64,000 nt of DNA from RUG12461 sp045661345 (GTDB taxonomy: Bacteria > Bacillota > Clostridia > Lachnospirales > Lachnospiraceae), in the NCBI GenBank assembly GCA_045661345.1, contig JAZRFM010000027.1:62001-126000 (forward strand). The letters run 5' to 3'. The position numbers were made by a program, and so were the translations under genes. The notes under the pieces were generated by a model. That model was given only the letters and a program-made list of their open reading frames with translations. It ran no database searches and had not been told where the DNA came from. Shown in pieces: positions 8,371-14,530 of the stretch (positions are counted from its first letter, which is position 1; every line of letters begins with the position of its first letter).

Positions 8371-8981
8371 AATATGCGAAAGACGCCGAACACTTTACCG
8401 AGAATGCTGCAGTCCGAAACAAGGATCGGATCCATGTTGTCGTTTTCCGGCTGCAGACGGATATGGTCGGCTTCTTTATAGAAAGTCTTTACCGTTGCGG
8501 AATCATCTACCATCGCCACGACGATGTCTCCGTTCTTTGCGGTTTCCTGTTTTGCGACGAGAATACTGTCCCCATCCATGATTCCGGCATTGATCATGCT
8601 TTCCCCTTTGACCTTCAGCATAAAGGTGTCGGTATTCGGCACATATTCCGCGGGAACAGGAAAGTACCCTTCGATGTTTTCCACCGCAAGAATCGGCTGT
8701 CCCGCAGCAACGCGTCCCACCATCGGGATACTGACCATTTCCCGTCTCGTCAGCTGAAAATTGTCATCCAGTATCTCAATCGCACGCGGCTTGGTGGGGT
8801 CCCGGCGTATATAGCCGTTTTTTTCCAGCGTCTCAAGATGGGAGTGGACGGAAGAAGTGGACTTGAGGTGAACGGCCTCACAGATATCACGTACGGCGGG
8901 CGGATACCCCTTCTTTAAGATTTCTGCTTTCAGATAGTCCAGAATTTCCTGTTGTTTTGCAGTGATTTTTCCATAGGCCAT
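8367..8981 (-). CDS. lexA: SOS repressor LexA
   Basis: A 204-residue LexA. It has an N-terminal winged HTH (1-70, MAYGKITAKQQEILDYL, recognition segment STSSVHSHLETLEKNGYI). The self-cleavage bond is Ala93-Gly94 in VAAGQP. The catalytic dyad is Ser128 (GESM) and Lys165 (SATVKTFY). LexA represses DNA-damage genes until RecA-stimulated autocleavage. It is divergent from the YneA-like gene at 9343, and LexA-box-like palindromes lie between them. Its leader includes the cloverleaf element at 9028-9163. Confidence 0.95.
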   Translation of the reverse strand: MAYGKITAKQQEILDYLKAEILKKGYPPAVRDICEAVHLKSTSSVHSHLETLEKNGYIRRDPTKPRAIEILDDNFQLTRREMVSIPMVGRVAAGQPILAVENIEGYFPVPAEYVPNTDTFMLKVKGESMINAGIMDGDSILVAKQETAKNGDIVVAMVDDSATVKTFYKEADHIRLQPENDNMDPILVSDCSILGKVFGVFRIF

Positions 8982-9027
8982 ATCAGATTTCCTCCATCCG
9001 AATGTTGGGTTGATAAAGATTATTTGA

Positions 9028-9163
9028 TAAGATCAAAAGTCACATGTCACAAAGTGACATTGTGACCTTTGCACAAGAACCCGGTCAGACATGCTAGCAT
9101 GTCTGCATGGGTTCTCGTGCAAGGTGCGCATGCGCTTGCTTCGCATGCGCACTTTTGATCTTA
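9028..9163 (+). repeat. Cloverleaf intergenic repeat, copy A
   Basis: Outer stem of 13 bp: 9028-9040 with 9151-9163 (core GATCAAAAGT/ACTTTTGATC). Left arm 9041-9064: 3 bp, one bulged T, 7 bp (ATGTCAC/GTGACAT), AAA loop. Central arm 9065-9125: lower stem CTTTGCAC/GTGCAAG, then AGAACCC/GGGTTCT (9076-9082/9109-9115), capped by the perfect 16-nt palindrome GACATGCTAGCATGTC (9088-9103). Right arm 9126-9150: GCGCATGCG/CGCATGCGC. It shares the 12-mer TTTGCACAAGAA and this whole plan with copies at 17767 and 52099. Its left end lies 46 nt upstream of the lexA start. Confidence 0.85.
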
Positions 9164-9244
9164 ACGCCAGTGCCTTGCGTCTAATGCGACAGTCCTCATA
9201 ACTTAATCCTACCATACCCCTTCCCAAAAAGCAAACATATATTC

Positions 9245-9258
9245 CGAAAATATGTTCG
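9245..9258. promoter_or_regulatory. LexA box 1
   Basis: CGAAAATATGTTCG differs at one position from the Gram-positive LexA consensus CGAACRNRYGTTYG. It lies on the lexA side of the intergenic region and may serve lexA autoregulation. Confidence 0.7.
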
Positions 9259-9266
9259 ATTTTTGG

Positions 9267-9295
9267 TTGACAAACATTTGTTCTGGTGCTATAGT
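9267..9295 (+). promoter_or_regulatory. SOS promoter of the YneA-like gene
   Basis: TTGACA (9267-9272), 17-nt spacer, TATAGT (9290-9295). A second palindrome, CAAACATTTGTTCT (9271-9284), sits in the spacer. It has three mismatches to the LexA consensus, so it is weaker than the other two. Confidence 0.75.
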
Positions 9296-9305
9296 ACTAT
9301 TAAAG

Positions 9306-9319
9306 CAAACAAATGTTCG
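9306..9319. promoter_or_regulatory. LexA box 3
   Basis: CAAACAAATGTTCG has one mismatch to CGAACRNRYGTTYG. It lies just downstream of the -10 at 9290-9295, where bound LexA would block initiation of the YneA-like gene. Confidence 0.7.
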
Positions 9320-9342
9320 GATCTACAGATCGGAGGTCAACC

Positions 9343-9654
9343 ATGAGAATGCAAAGAATACGCAGAAAGAATAAGAGAGTGCTCCTCGTTGTGACGATCG
9401 TGCTGCTTCTTTTTCTCTTGTTTACGGGGACAGCAAAGGTGCGGGCTTTTGAGATGCAGGAGACGAGAGTGACTTATCAGAGCGTCCGGATCGAGATGGG
9501 AGATTCTCTTTGGAGTATTTGCGAGCGTTATGGGAAAGAAGATCCCCAGGGGACAGCCGCTTTTGTGAAAAAGGTGGCTTCTTTAAATCAGATCAGTCAG
9601 GATGCCACGATTCATGCGGGAAACTATTTGATCATCCCCGTTACCGGAGAATAA
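9343..9654 (+). CDS. yneA: YneA-like SOS cell-division inhibitor (TM + LysM)
   Basis: A 103-residue protein: basic N-terminus, one membrane segment (about 12-30), then a single LysM domain (about 40-100, with GDSLWSICERYG and IHAGNYLIIPV). This is the layout of Bacillus YneA, which delays septation after DNA damage. It is divergent from lexA and has the promoter and LexA-like boxes described above. The frame opens at 9313, but GGAGG at 9332-9336 and the spacing select ATG 9343. Assignment rests on architecture and context. Confidence 0.82.
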   Translation: MRMQRIRRKNKRVLLVVTIVLLLFLLFTGTAKVRAFEMQETRVTYQSVRIEMGDSLWSICERYGKEDPQGTAAFVKKVASLNQISQDATIHAGNYLIIPVTGE

Positions 9655-9683
9655 AGAACGGAAACAGCCTTCGGAGAAAGCCC

Positions 9684-10736
9684 TCAATCTTCCCGCAGTT
9701 TTACAGCCTTTGCGGCAGCACGCCGCCGGTCTTCCTCCAGTGCGGCATAATGCTTGCGGGTTGTATTGACATCCTTATGGCCGAGAACATCCGCAACGAG
9801 ATAGATGTCGCCGGTTTCCCGGTAGAGAGAGGTGCCATAGGTGCTTCGCAGCTTATGGGGTGTGATGTTTTTCAAGGACGTGACCAGCTTGGAGTATTTC
9901 TTGACCATGTTTTCCACAGTGCGTACCTGGATCCGCTTTTTTTGCAGGGAAAGGAAAAGAGCATTTGTATGCCCCTCTGCAGGGACGACTTTTTCCCGTT
10001 CCACGAAATAGGAGAGCAGGGCGTCCCGTACCTCCTCCGAGAAATACACGACTGTTTCCGCACCGCCTTTGCGATGTACCTTTATCCCGTTATTACGAAA
10101 ATCCACATCCTCCATGTCCAGACCCACACATTCGGAGACGCGGATACCTGTTCCCAGCATCAATGTCATCATGGCAAGATCACGAACCCTTGTCTGCTCA
10201 TGGAATTTTTTCTGCCGTTCTGTGAGATCCGTACCGTTTTCCACCTGATCCAGAAATTTCACGACTTCGTCCACATCGAGGCGGATGATGTTTTTTTCAT
10301 GAAGCTTTGGCATCTTGACGAGCTCGGCAGGATTCTTTTCAATCAGTTGTTTACGGAAATAATAATTGTAGAAGCTTCTCAGAGATGCAAGCTTTCTCGA
10401 GATTCCCCGCTCGTCATTCTTATGTTCCGTACCGTCCTTCGTGTAATATCTGATGGAATAGAGGTATTCCTCGATATCCATCGGGGTTATTTCATCCAGA
10501 ATGGACATGGGGAATTCGCGGATTTCCTTTTTTGCGAAAACAGGATTGTTTTCATGAATATAATGAAAGAACACACCGAGATCGTAGGCATAGGCGAGCC
10601 TTGTTCTGGACTGTGTGGAGCTTTCGATCCCGATGAAGAATTCCTTACAGAAGGGCGGAAGATCCCGCAGCATCTCTCTGATCTTGAGCTCATTGTCCAT
10701 ATTCACCTGTTCAAAATAAGCTTTTTCCTGCGGCAT
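9684..10736 (-). CDS. Tyrosine recombinase (XerC/XerD-like)
   Basis: A 350-residue site-specific recombinase. SAM-like N-terminal core-binding domain to about residue 150, then the catalytic domain with Arg199 (GTGIRVSEC), Lys223, HxxR at 294-297 (HKLR), His320 (LGHKDVNTT) and nucleophile Tyr330. The full catalytic set is intact. The frame extends to 10835, but ATG 10736 has GGGAG upstream and sits below a good promoter. It could be the chromosomal Xer enzyme or an accessory integrase. Length and lack of an arm-binding domain favour a Xer-type role. It converges on the YneA-like gene. Confidence 0.85.
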   Translation of the reverse strand: MPQEKAYFEQVNMDNELKIREMLRDLPPFCKEFFIGIESSTQSRTRLAYAYDLGVFFHYIHENNPVFAKKEIREFPMSILDEITPMDIEEYLYSIRYYTKDGTEHKNDERGISRKLASLRSFYNYYFRKQLIEKNPAELVKMPKLHEKNIIRLDVDEVVKFLDQVENGTDLTERQKKFHEQTRVRDLAMMTLMLGTGIRVSECVGLDMEDVDFRNNGIKVHRKGGAETVVYFSEEVRDALLSYFVEREKVVPAEGHTNALFLSLQKKRIQVRTVENMVKKYSKLVTSLKNITPHKLRSTYGTSLYRETGDIYLVADVLGHKDVNTTRKHYAALEEDRRRAAAKAVKLRED

Positions 10737-10775
10737 ACCGTTTCTCCCACAATATAAAAGTACCTCACAGAAGTA

Positions 10776-10803
10776 ATTATACGATATCTGGTTTCTAATG
10801 CAA
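10776..10803 (-). promoter_or_regulatory. Promoter of the tyrosine recombinase gene
   Basis: On the - strand: TTGCAT (10798-10803), 16-nt spacer, TATAAT (10776-10781), about 40 nt before the start codon at 10736. Confidence 0.65.
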
Positions 10804-10943
10804 GTGCATTGTCCCTGCAGAAGGGAAGGGGACAAGCAATATGTGTTTTTTCTCGGATTTCACTTTTGATTCACACATCATGTGATATACTGTAAAAGAG
10901 TCATATTGATTACACGAGCATTTTTTAAAGGAGAAATAAAACA

Positions 10944-11369
10944 ATGCAAAAAAAACTTACATGGATCACACTGATTGTAGCTTTGGCAGCTATCTGTCTT
11001 TCTGTCATCTGTCTGGTAAGGACAGCGAATCCGAAGGATCAGACACAAAAGGATGTGCAGTATGTGATGTATCTCGGCACGAATGACAAGGACACGAATA
11101 AGCCGGTCTATTCAGAAGCGGAATGCATTGAAAATGCAAAAGAGATTCTTGTCAGCTATTTCGACGGGTACTCCATCCAGACAGCAGACGGCGGCTGGGT
11201 TGGAGATGATGGAACCCTGTATCAGGAGTTTACGGTGGTGATTCAGCTGAGTGATACGGATCTGAATATGGTACACTTAGCGGCTGATGAGCTGCTCGAA
11301 GCTTTCAATCAAAACTCTGTCCTGATTCAGATGAATGAAACCAAGACAGAGTTCTATGCAGGAATATAA
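10944..11369 (+). CDS. Membrane-anchored DUF3574-like protein
   Basis: 141 residues with an N-terminal hydrophobic anchor (about 5-27) and an extracytoplasmic domain of about 100 residues. The pattern YVMYLGTN...SEAECIENAKEIL...DGYSIQTADGGWVGDDGTLYQEFTVVI recalls DUF3574 proteins, whose function is unknown. The match is by eye and modest. AAGGAG precedes the ATG. The next gene begins 2 nt after its stop, so the two are very likely cotranscribed. Confidence 0.6.
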   Translation: MQKKLTWITLIVALAAICLSVICLVRTANPKDQTQKDVQYVMYLGTNDKDTNKPVYSEAECIENAKEILVSYFDGYSIQTADGGWVGDDGTLYQEFTVVIQLSDTDLNMVHLAADELLEAFNQNSVLIQMNETKTEFYAGI

Positions 11370-11371
11370 TC

Positions 11372-11563
11372 GTGGTATCTGAAGTGAAGAACTATACAGG
11401 AACCTCACAAGGGTTCCTGGCCAAGTGGCTTGGAGTGTCAGTAAAGACGGTTCAGGCATGGGAACTTGGCACAAACATACCAAATGGTCCCTCTGCAAGA
11501 CTCCTTTCACTTCTGGATTCGGGGATTATCCAAGCAGATACATTTGTTGACAGTACAAGATAA
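11372..11563 (+). CDS. Small helix-turn-helix protein
   Basis: 63 residues, GTG start with AGGAA upstream. The middle reads as one HTH (SQGFLAKWLGVSVKTVQAWE), followed by a short helical tail. It is like the DNA-binding half of HigA/NadS-type antitoxins, but too short to be a complete one. It forms a tight pair with the DUF3574-like gene and probably regulates locally. A decayed paralogue lies at 12286-12444 on the other side of the toxin-antitoxin genes. Confidence 0.7.
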   Translation: MVSEVKNYTGTSQGFLAKWLGVSVKTVQAWELGTNIPNGPSARLLSLLDSGIIQADTFVDSTR

Positions 11564-11587
11564 AAGCAGCCGTTACCAGCTGCTTTT
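11562..11587. terminator. Bidirectional terminator
   Basis: AAAAGCAGC (11562-11570) pairs with GCTGCTTTT (11579-11587), loop of 8 nt. The stem ends in A/T runs, so it can act on both strands. It lies between the HTH gene (+) and the toxin gene (-). Confidence 0.75.
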
Positions 11588-11588
11588 G

Positions 11589-11921
11589 TTAATGTAAGTC
11601 CATTTTACTTAAAAACTTCTTCTGATCTCTTTTGGCATAGCATACACCTGTTACCTGAACAGCCGCGTGTTCAATGTCGATCCAGAAATACACAAGGTAG
11701 TTTTTAACCTTGATCTTACGAACGCCTTCACTGTGCCAGGGCTCTTCTTCAACAAGAAACTGTCTCTCAGGATTCCTGGAAATAGTCTCAAATGCTTCAT
11801 CCAGATCGTCAAGCATAGCCGCAGCAGCATCAGGTGCCTGCAGTGTAACTGATATGTGATAGGCTATTTCCCTGATCTGTTCCTCAGCCTGAGTGGTAGC
11901 TTTCACTTCAAATACATTCAT
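11589..11921 (-). CDS. RelE/ParE-family toxin
   Basis: 110 residues of RelE/ParE fold: an N-terminal strand (FEVKATTQAEEQIREIAYHI), a helical hairpin (DAAAAMLDDLDEAFETI) and C-terminal strands ending VRKIKVKNYLVYFWID...VTGVCYAKRDQ. Such proteins either cut mRNA on the ribosome or poison gyrase. The sequence alone does not say which. Its start overlaps the antitoxin stop by 4 nt (ATGA), the usual antitoxin-first arrangement. Confidence 0.85.
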   Translation of the reverse strand: MNVFEVKATTQAEEQIREIAYHISVTLQAPDAAAAMLDDLDEAFETISRNPERQFLVEEEPWHSEGVRKIKVKNYLVYFWIDIEHAAVQVTGVCYAKRDQKKFLSKMDLH

Positions 11922-12238
11922 TTAGTCCACTCCTTGATGTTGTTTCTTATGTCTGAGAGCACATCAGAAGCAGGGCGGCTTTCGTTTGCTTTTGCCTGTG
12001 CCAGTCCCTTGGCCATCATGGAATCAAATTCGTCTTTGCTCATTTCATCCACAGCAGTAGGAGCCTTGTGAAGAGTCAGAGAAAAGGGAATTCCTTTTGT
12101 CATTATGATCTGCTTGTAAAGCATGTTTATTACTACAGAAGCCGGGATTCCAAGCTGATTGAGGATGCTTTCTGCTTCTTCCTTAACTTCAGGTTCTACT
12201 CTTGCAAGAACGTTTGCTGTTTTAGTTGCCATGGTCAT
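11918..12238 (-). CDS. RelB/DinJ-family antitoxin
   Basis: 106 residues. It has an N-terminal ribbon-helix-helix (ATKTANVLARVEPEVKEEAES, then a helix ending PASVVINMLYKQI) typical of RelB/DinJ, and a charged C-terminal part that would wrap the toxin. ATG 12238 is preferred because AAAGG lies 6 nt upstream. ATG 12244 is too close to it, and 12232 is also possible. The dimer probably represses its own promoter at 12258-12286. Confidence 0.85.
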   Translation of the reverse strand: MTMATKTANVLARVEPEVKEEAESILNQLGIPASVVINMLYKQIIMTKGIPFSLTLHKAPTAVDEMSKDEFDSMMAKGLAQAKANESRPASDVLSDIRNNIKEWTK

Positions 12239-12257
12239 CACCATCCTTTCACTTATA

Positions 12258-12286
12258 TTCTAATGTATAACGCTTAGATATACAAT
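12258..12286 (-). promoter_or_regulatory. Promoter of the toxin-antitoxin operon
   Basis: On the - strand: TTGTAT (12281-12286), 17-nt spacer, TAGAAT (12258-12263), some 20 nt before the antitoxin start. Confidence 0.65.
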
Positions 12287-12444
12287 TGCTTTTTTAGCTT
12301 TTCCTAGCTAAGTGGCTTGGCGTGTCAATTAAGACGGTACAGGCGTGGGAGAATGGTGATAACGTTCCAAATGGACCATCTTCAAGACTTCTTGCTTTAT
12401 TGGAGGACGGAGTAATCAAAGCGGAAACATTTATAGATGATTAG
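12286..12444 (+). pseudogene. 5'-truncated copy of the small HTH gene
   Basis: In frame from 12301 to the TAG at 12442-12444 this encodes FLAKWLGVSIKTVQAWENG and a tail ending AETFIDD. It is clearly homologous to residues 15 onward of the HTH protein at 11372. The first 14 or so codons are missing and there is no usable start codon. Upstream sequence is replaced by the promoter of the toxin-antitoxin pair. It is therefore a remnant, and with the intact copy it brackets the TA module in direct orientation. Confidence 0.75.
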
Positions 12445-12454
12445 GCCTATTGAT

Positions 12455-12488
12455 ACCGAATAAACATCAAAAACGACCGAATAGACAT
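12455..12488 (+). promoter_or_regulatory. Two direct repeats 21 bp apart upstream of the double-glycine peptide promoter
   Basis: ACCGAATAAACAT (12455-12467) and ACCGAATAGACAT (12476-12488) differ at one base and start exactly 21 bp apart, two helical turns. The second ends 7 nt before the -35. This geometry is that of LytTR response regulator sites (ComE, PlnC/D, AgrA), which control peptide operons. The half-site sequence itself is not one I recognise. Confidence 0.65.
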
Positions 12489-12495
12489 AATCAAT

Positions 12496-12524
12496 TGCAG
12501 TCTATCTTTGGTGTTGTTATAATC
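12496..12524 (+). promoter_or_regulatory. Promoter of the double-glycine peptide cluster
   Basis: TTGCAG (12496-12501), 17-nt spacer, TATAAT (12519-12524). A 6-bp inverted repeat (ATAGAC 12482-12487, GTCTAT 12501-12506) straddles the -35. Confidence 0.75.
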
Positions 12525-12612
12525 ATATCATCAAGAAACGGAACACAGAATCACCGGAAGATTCTAAAAAACTGATAACGATAAGCAAATAATTCTTATG
12601 GAGGAAATCAAA

Positions 12613-12867
12613 ATGGCAGACAACAAGAACATGGAACTCAATGACGAAATGATGGCAAAGGCATCTGGCGGAACAGAAGAAGGTTCACAGCCTCAGTTTT
12701 CTGTAGGTGATACAGTAGCAAATGGTTTTGGGCGAATAGGTACAGTAACGGAAGTATATCCTTTTTCACCACATATCTGGATGTATGCAGTACACTGGAA
12801 TGCTACTGACGAATTCCCCGAGGAAGATGAAAGAGATATCTCGGAGAACCGTCTCCATAGTGCATAA
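12613..12867 (+). CDS. Double-glycine leader protein 1
   Basis: 84 residues. Leader MADNKNMELNDEMMAKASGG ends in the Gly-Gly motif that C39 peptidase transporters cut, with an acidic LNDE core as in bacteriocin leaders. The mature part (about 64 residues, no Cys) begins FSVGDTVANGFGRIGTVTEV and has a later WMYAVHW strand, suggesting a small SH3/Tudor-like barrel. GGAGG at 12600-12604 selects ATG 12613 over the in-frame ATG 12598. First of three related genes. No exporter is in the window. Function unknown. Confidence 0.82.
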   Translation: MADNKNMELNDEMMAKASGGTEEGSQPQFSVGDTVANGFGRIGTVTEVYPFSPHIWMYAVHWNATDEFPEEDERDISENRLHSA

Positions 12868-12911
12868 AAGATATTTGAAACCAATAACCGAGTTGAATTA
12901 AGGAGGTTACT

Positions 12912-13205
12912 ATGTCAGAAGCAAGGTCAAGAATCGAGGAAAAACTTGCAAAACTTAATGCTCAATTATCAGACGAAGAAATGGCTGCTGCAACCGGCGG
13001 CACAGGCGAAGATGCTCCGGAGCCCAAATACAGTGTTGGAACCCGTTTTTATTTAGATGGTGATCCTGAATATCTAGGAGAAGTATTGGCAATTTTGGAA
13101 TACACCCATAACCCGGGATGGTGGTACTCTGCAAGAATACAGTACTTACCCACTGGGGAGACCTGGGAAGAAAGAATTCCGGAATTCTGTATAGTTCCAG
13201 TATAA
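12912..13205 (+). CDS. Double-glycine leader protein 2
   Basis: 97 residues, start after AAGGAGG. The 30-residue leader is longer and helical (RIEEKLAKLNAQLSDEEMAA, then ATGG). The mature part begins KYSVGTRFYLDGDPEYLGEV and continues with an aromatic strand GWWYSARIQY and an acidic WEERIPEF segment, the same plan as protein 1. One Cys near the end makes a disulfide-stabilised bacteriocin unlikely. Predicted as a secreted small barrel; target unknown. Confidence 0.8.
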   Translation: MSEARSRIEEKLAKLNAQLSDEEMAAATGGTGEDAPEPKYSVGTRFYLDGDPEYLGEVLAILEYTHNPGWWYSARIQYLPTGETWEERIPEFCIVPV

Positions 13206-13229
13206 CATTATTCTCATGGAGAACAGAAA

Positions 13230-13511
13230 ATGGCTAATGATAGAAACCATGAACTGAATGATGAACTAATGGCAAAAGCCACTGGCGGAGAAGACTCCTC
13301 TGGAGAGCCAACCACACCACCCAGGTTTAACGTAGGAGATCTTGTTCTCCTTGTAGACGATGACGGTTCCCAATATGACAAGATCGAGATAAAGCAGTCT
13401 GTTTGGAGATATACCGAGTGGTACTACATTTGCAGGATGCATATGCCGGACCTTGGCTGGGTGGCAGAGAATGCTAAACTGGCAGAGCACGAACTGAAGC
13501 CAATGGTATAG
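13230..13511 (+). CDS. Double-glycine leader protein 3
   Basis: 93 residues, GGAG upstream. The leader MANDRNHELNDELMAKATGG is nearly that of protein 1, so both should use the same exporter. The mature part begins with an acidic, Pro-rich linker, then RFNVGDLVLLVDDDGSQYDK, an aromatic strand (EWYYICRMHMPDLGW) and a helical tail. The conserved (F/Y)(S/N)VG opening is in all three proteins. Function unknown. Confidence 0.8.
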   Translation: MANDRNHELNDELMAKATGGEDSSGEPTTPPRFNVGDLVLLVDDDGSQYDKIEIKQSVWRYTEWYYICRMHMPDLGWVAENAKLAEHELKPMV

Positions 13512-13572
13512 TTTTTTAGCACCTGGTGTAACAAGGCTTGAAGGTCTAGTATAAACTGAATTAGACCCTTAG

Positions 13573-13596
13573 ATAATTTATCCATAGATAAATTAT
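13573..13596 (+). other. AT-rich hairpin after the peptide cluster
   Basis: ATAATTTATC pairs with GATAAATTAT, 4-nt loop. It lies about 60 nt after the last peptide gene. There is no T-tract, so it may stabilise the 3' end of the transcript instead of terminating it. The rest of 13512-13777 has two more stems (CGCAACTTT 13634-13642 with AAAGTTGCG 13663-13671; AAACTATTC 13716-13724 with GAATAGTTT 13731-13739) and no gene. Confidence 0.45.
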
Positions 13597-13777
13597 AGAA
13601 TGCAACCATAACCACGAACAGTGAAGAAGTTAACGCAACTTTTTTAGGGCTTTTTGAGAGTCAAAGTTGCGATAAAATCTTCATTTAAGGTCAAGAAGCA
13701 GATAAGTGATCCTATAAACTATTCGCAAAAGAATAGTTTAACGAATAAATGCAACGATTTTACAGGGCTTCCACCGG

Positions 13778-14434
13778 CTAACCCATGGAATGTGTCTCGG
13801 CAAAGAATTGTTCCTTCAGACGGATAATCATCTTCGCGGAGCCCTCAATTCCAAATTTACCACTATCCAGAGTCATATGGTATCCGCGTGCTTCGCCCCA
13901 TTTTTTGCTTGTGTAGTAATTATAATAATTGGCACGTTGCTTATCTGTTTTTCTGCAAAGCTCGATTGCTTTCTGTTCGGTCAGCTTTAGTTCCGGAAAA
14001 CGCTCCATGATATGATTTGCTTTAAAGGCATCATCCGCATGAATGAACACATTTATGCAATCATCTCTGTCTGAAAGCGCGTAATCTGCACAGCGACCGA
14101 CAATAACGCAGGATTCACGGGCTGCAATGGTCTTAATCGCATCAAACTGTGCTAAAAAGACTTTGTGATTCAAAGGCATATCCAAAAACGGCGCAGAAGA
14201 ATAACCGCTGATGGAGTATGTATCCATTACCAGAGAATAAAGGAAGCTGCTGGTGGGCTTTTCATCCTGGTGCTCGAATATTTCTTCGCAAAACCCGCTT
14301 TCTTTGGCGGCGTGTGTCAATAATTCCTTGTCATAACATTTGACGCCAAGGGAATCCGCCACAGCGGTTCCGATATTCAGACCTGCACTCCCGAATTCAC
14401 GACCGATTGTAATGACGAAATGTTGTTCAGACAT
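13778..14434 (-). CDS. Cytidylate kinase-like protein
   Basis: 218 residues of the cytidylate kinase-like family common in Clostridia. The P-loop-like start is ITIGREFGSAGLNIG (about 9-23), with later GRCADYAL and ARGYHMTLDSGKFG. These proteins are related to CMP kinase, but the substrate is not established and the main cmk gene is normally separate. It has its own promoter and follows rluD on the - strand. Confidence 0.82.
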   Translation of the reverse strand: MSEQHFVITIGREFGSAGLNIGTAVADSLGVKCYDKELLTHAAKESGFCEEIFEHQDEKPTSSFLYSLVMDTYSISGYSSAPFLDMPLNHKVFLAQFDAIKTIAARESCVIVGRCADYALSDRDDCINVFIHADDAFKANHIMERFPELKLTEQKAIELCRKTDKQRANYYNYYTSKKWGEARGYHMTLDSGKFGIEGSAKMIIRLKEQFFAETHSMG

Positions 14435-14501
14435 GCGTAGCTTCTCCTTGTGTAACTGCGGTTACGATCCGGCTCTTGGTCGGAATCCTCTACTCTCTCT
14501 C

Positions 14502-14530
14502 ATCATACCATAAACTGTATTTATTCGCAA
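14502..14530 (-). promoter_or_regulatory. Promoter of the cytidylate kinase-like gene
   Basis: On the - strand: TTGCGA (14525-14530, inside the end of rluD), 17-nt spacer, TATGAT (14502-14507), about 70 nt before the start at 14434. Confidence 0.6.

Noticed and set aside
9684..10736. Recombinase as evidence of an integrated element
   Set aside because: No attachment-site repeats, excisionase or phage/conjugation genes were found beside it; a Xer-type housekeeping role is as likely.
12598..12612. Upstream ATG for double-glycine protein 1
   Set aside because: That ATG lies inside the Shine-Dalgarno region (ATGGAGGAA). ATG 12613 has correct spacing and gives a leader matching protein 3.
13716..13739. 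Terminator of the cytidylate kinase-like gene
   Set aside because: The 9-bp stem is perfect, but no T-tract follows on either strand.
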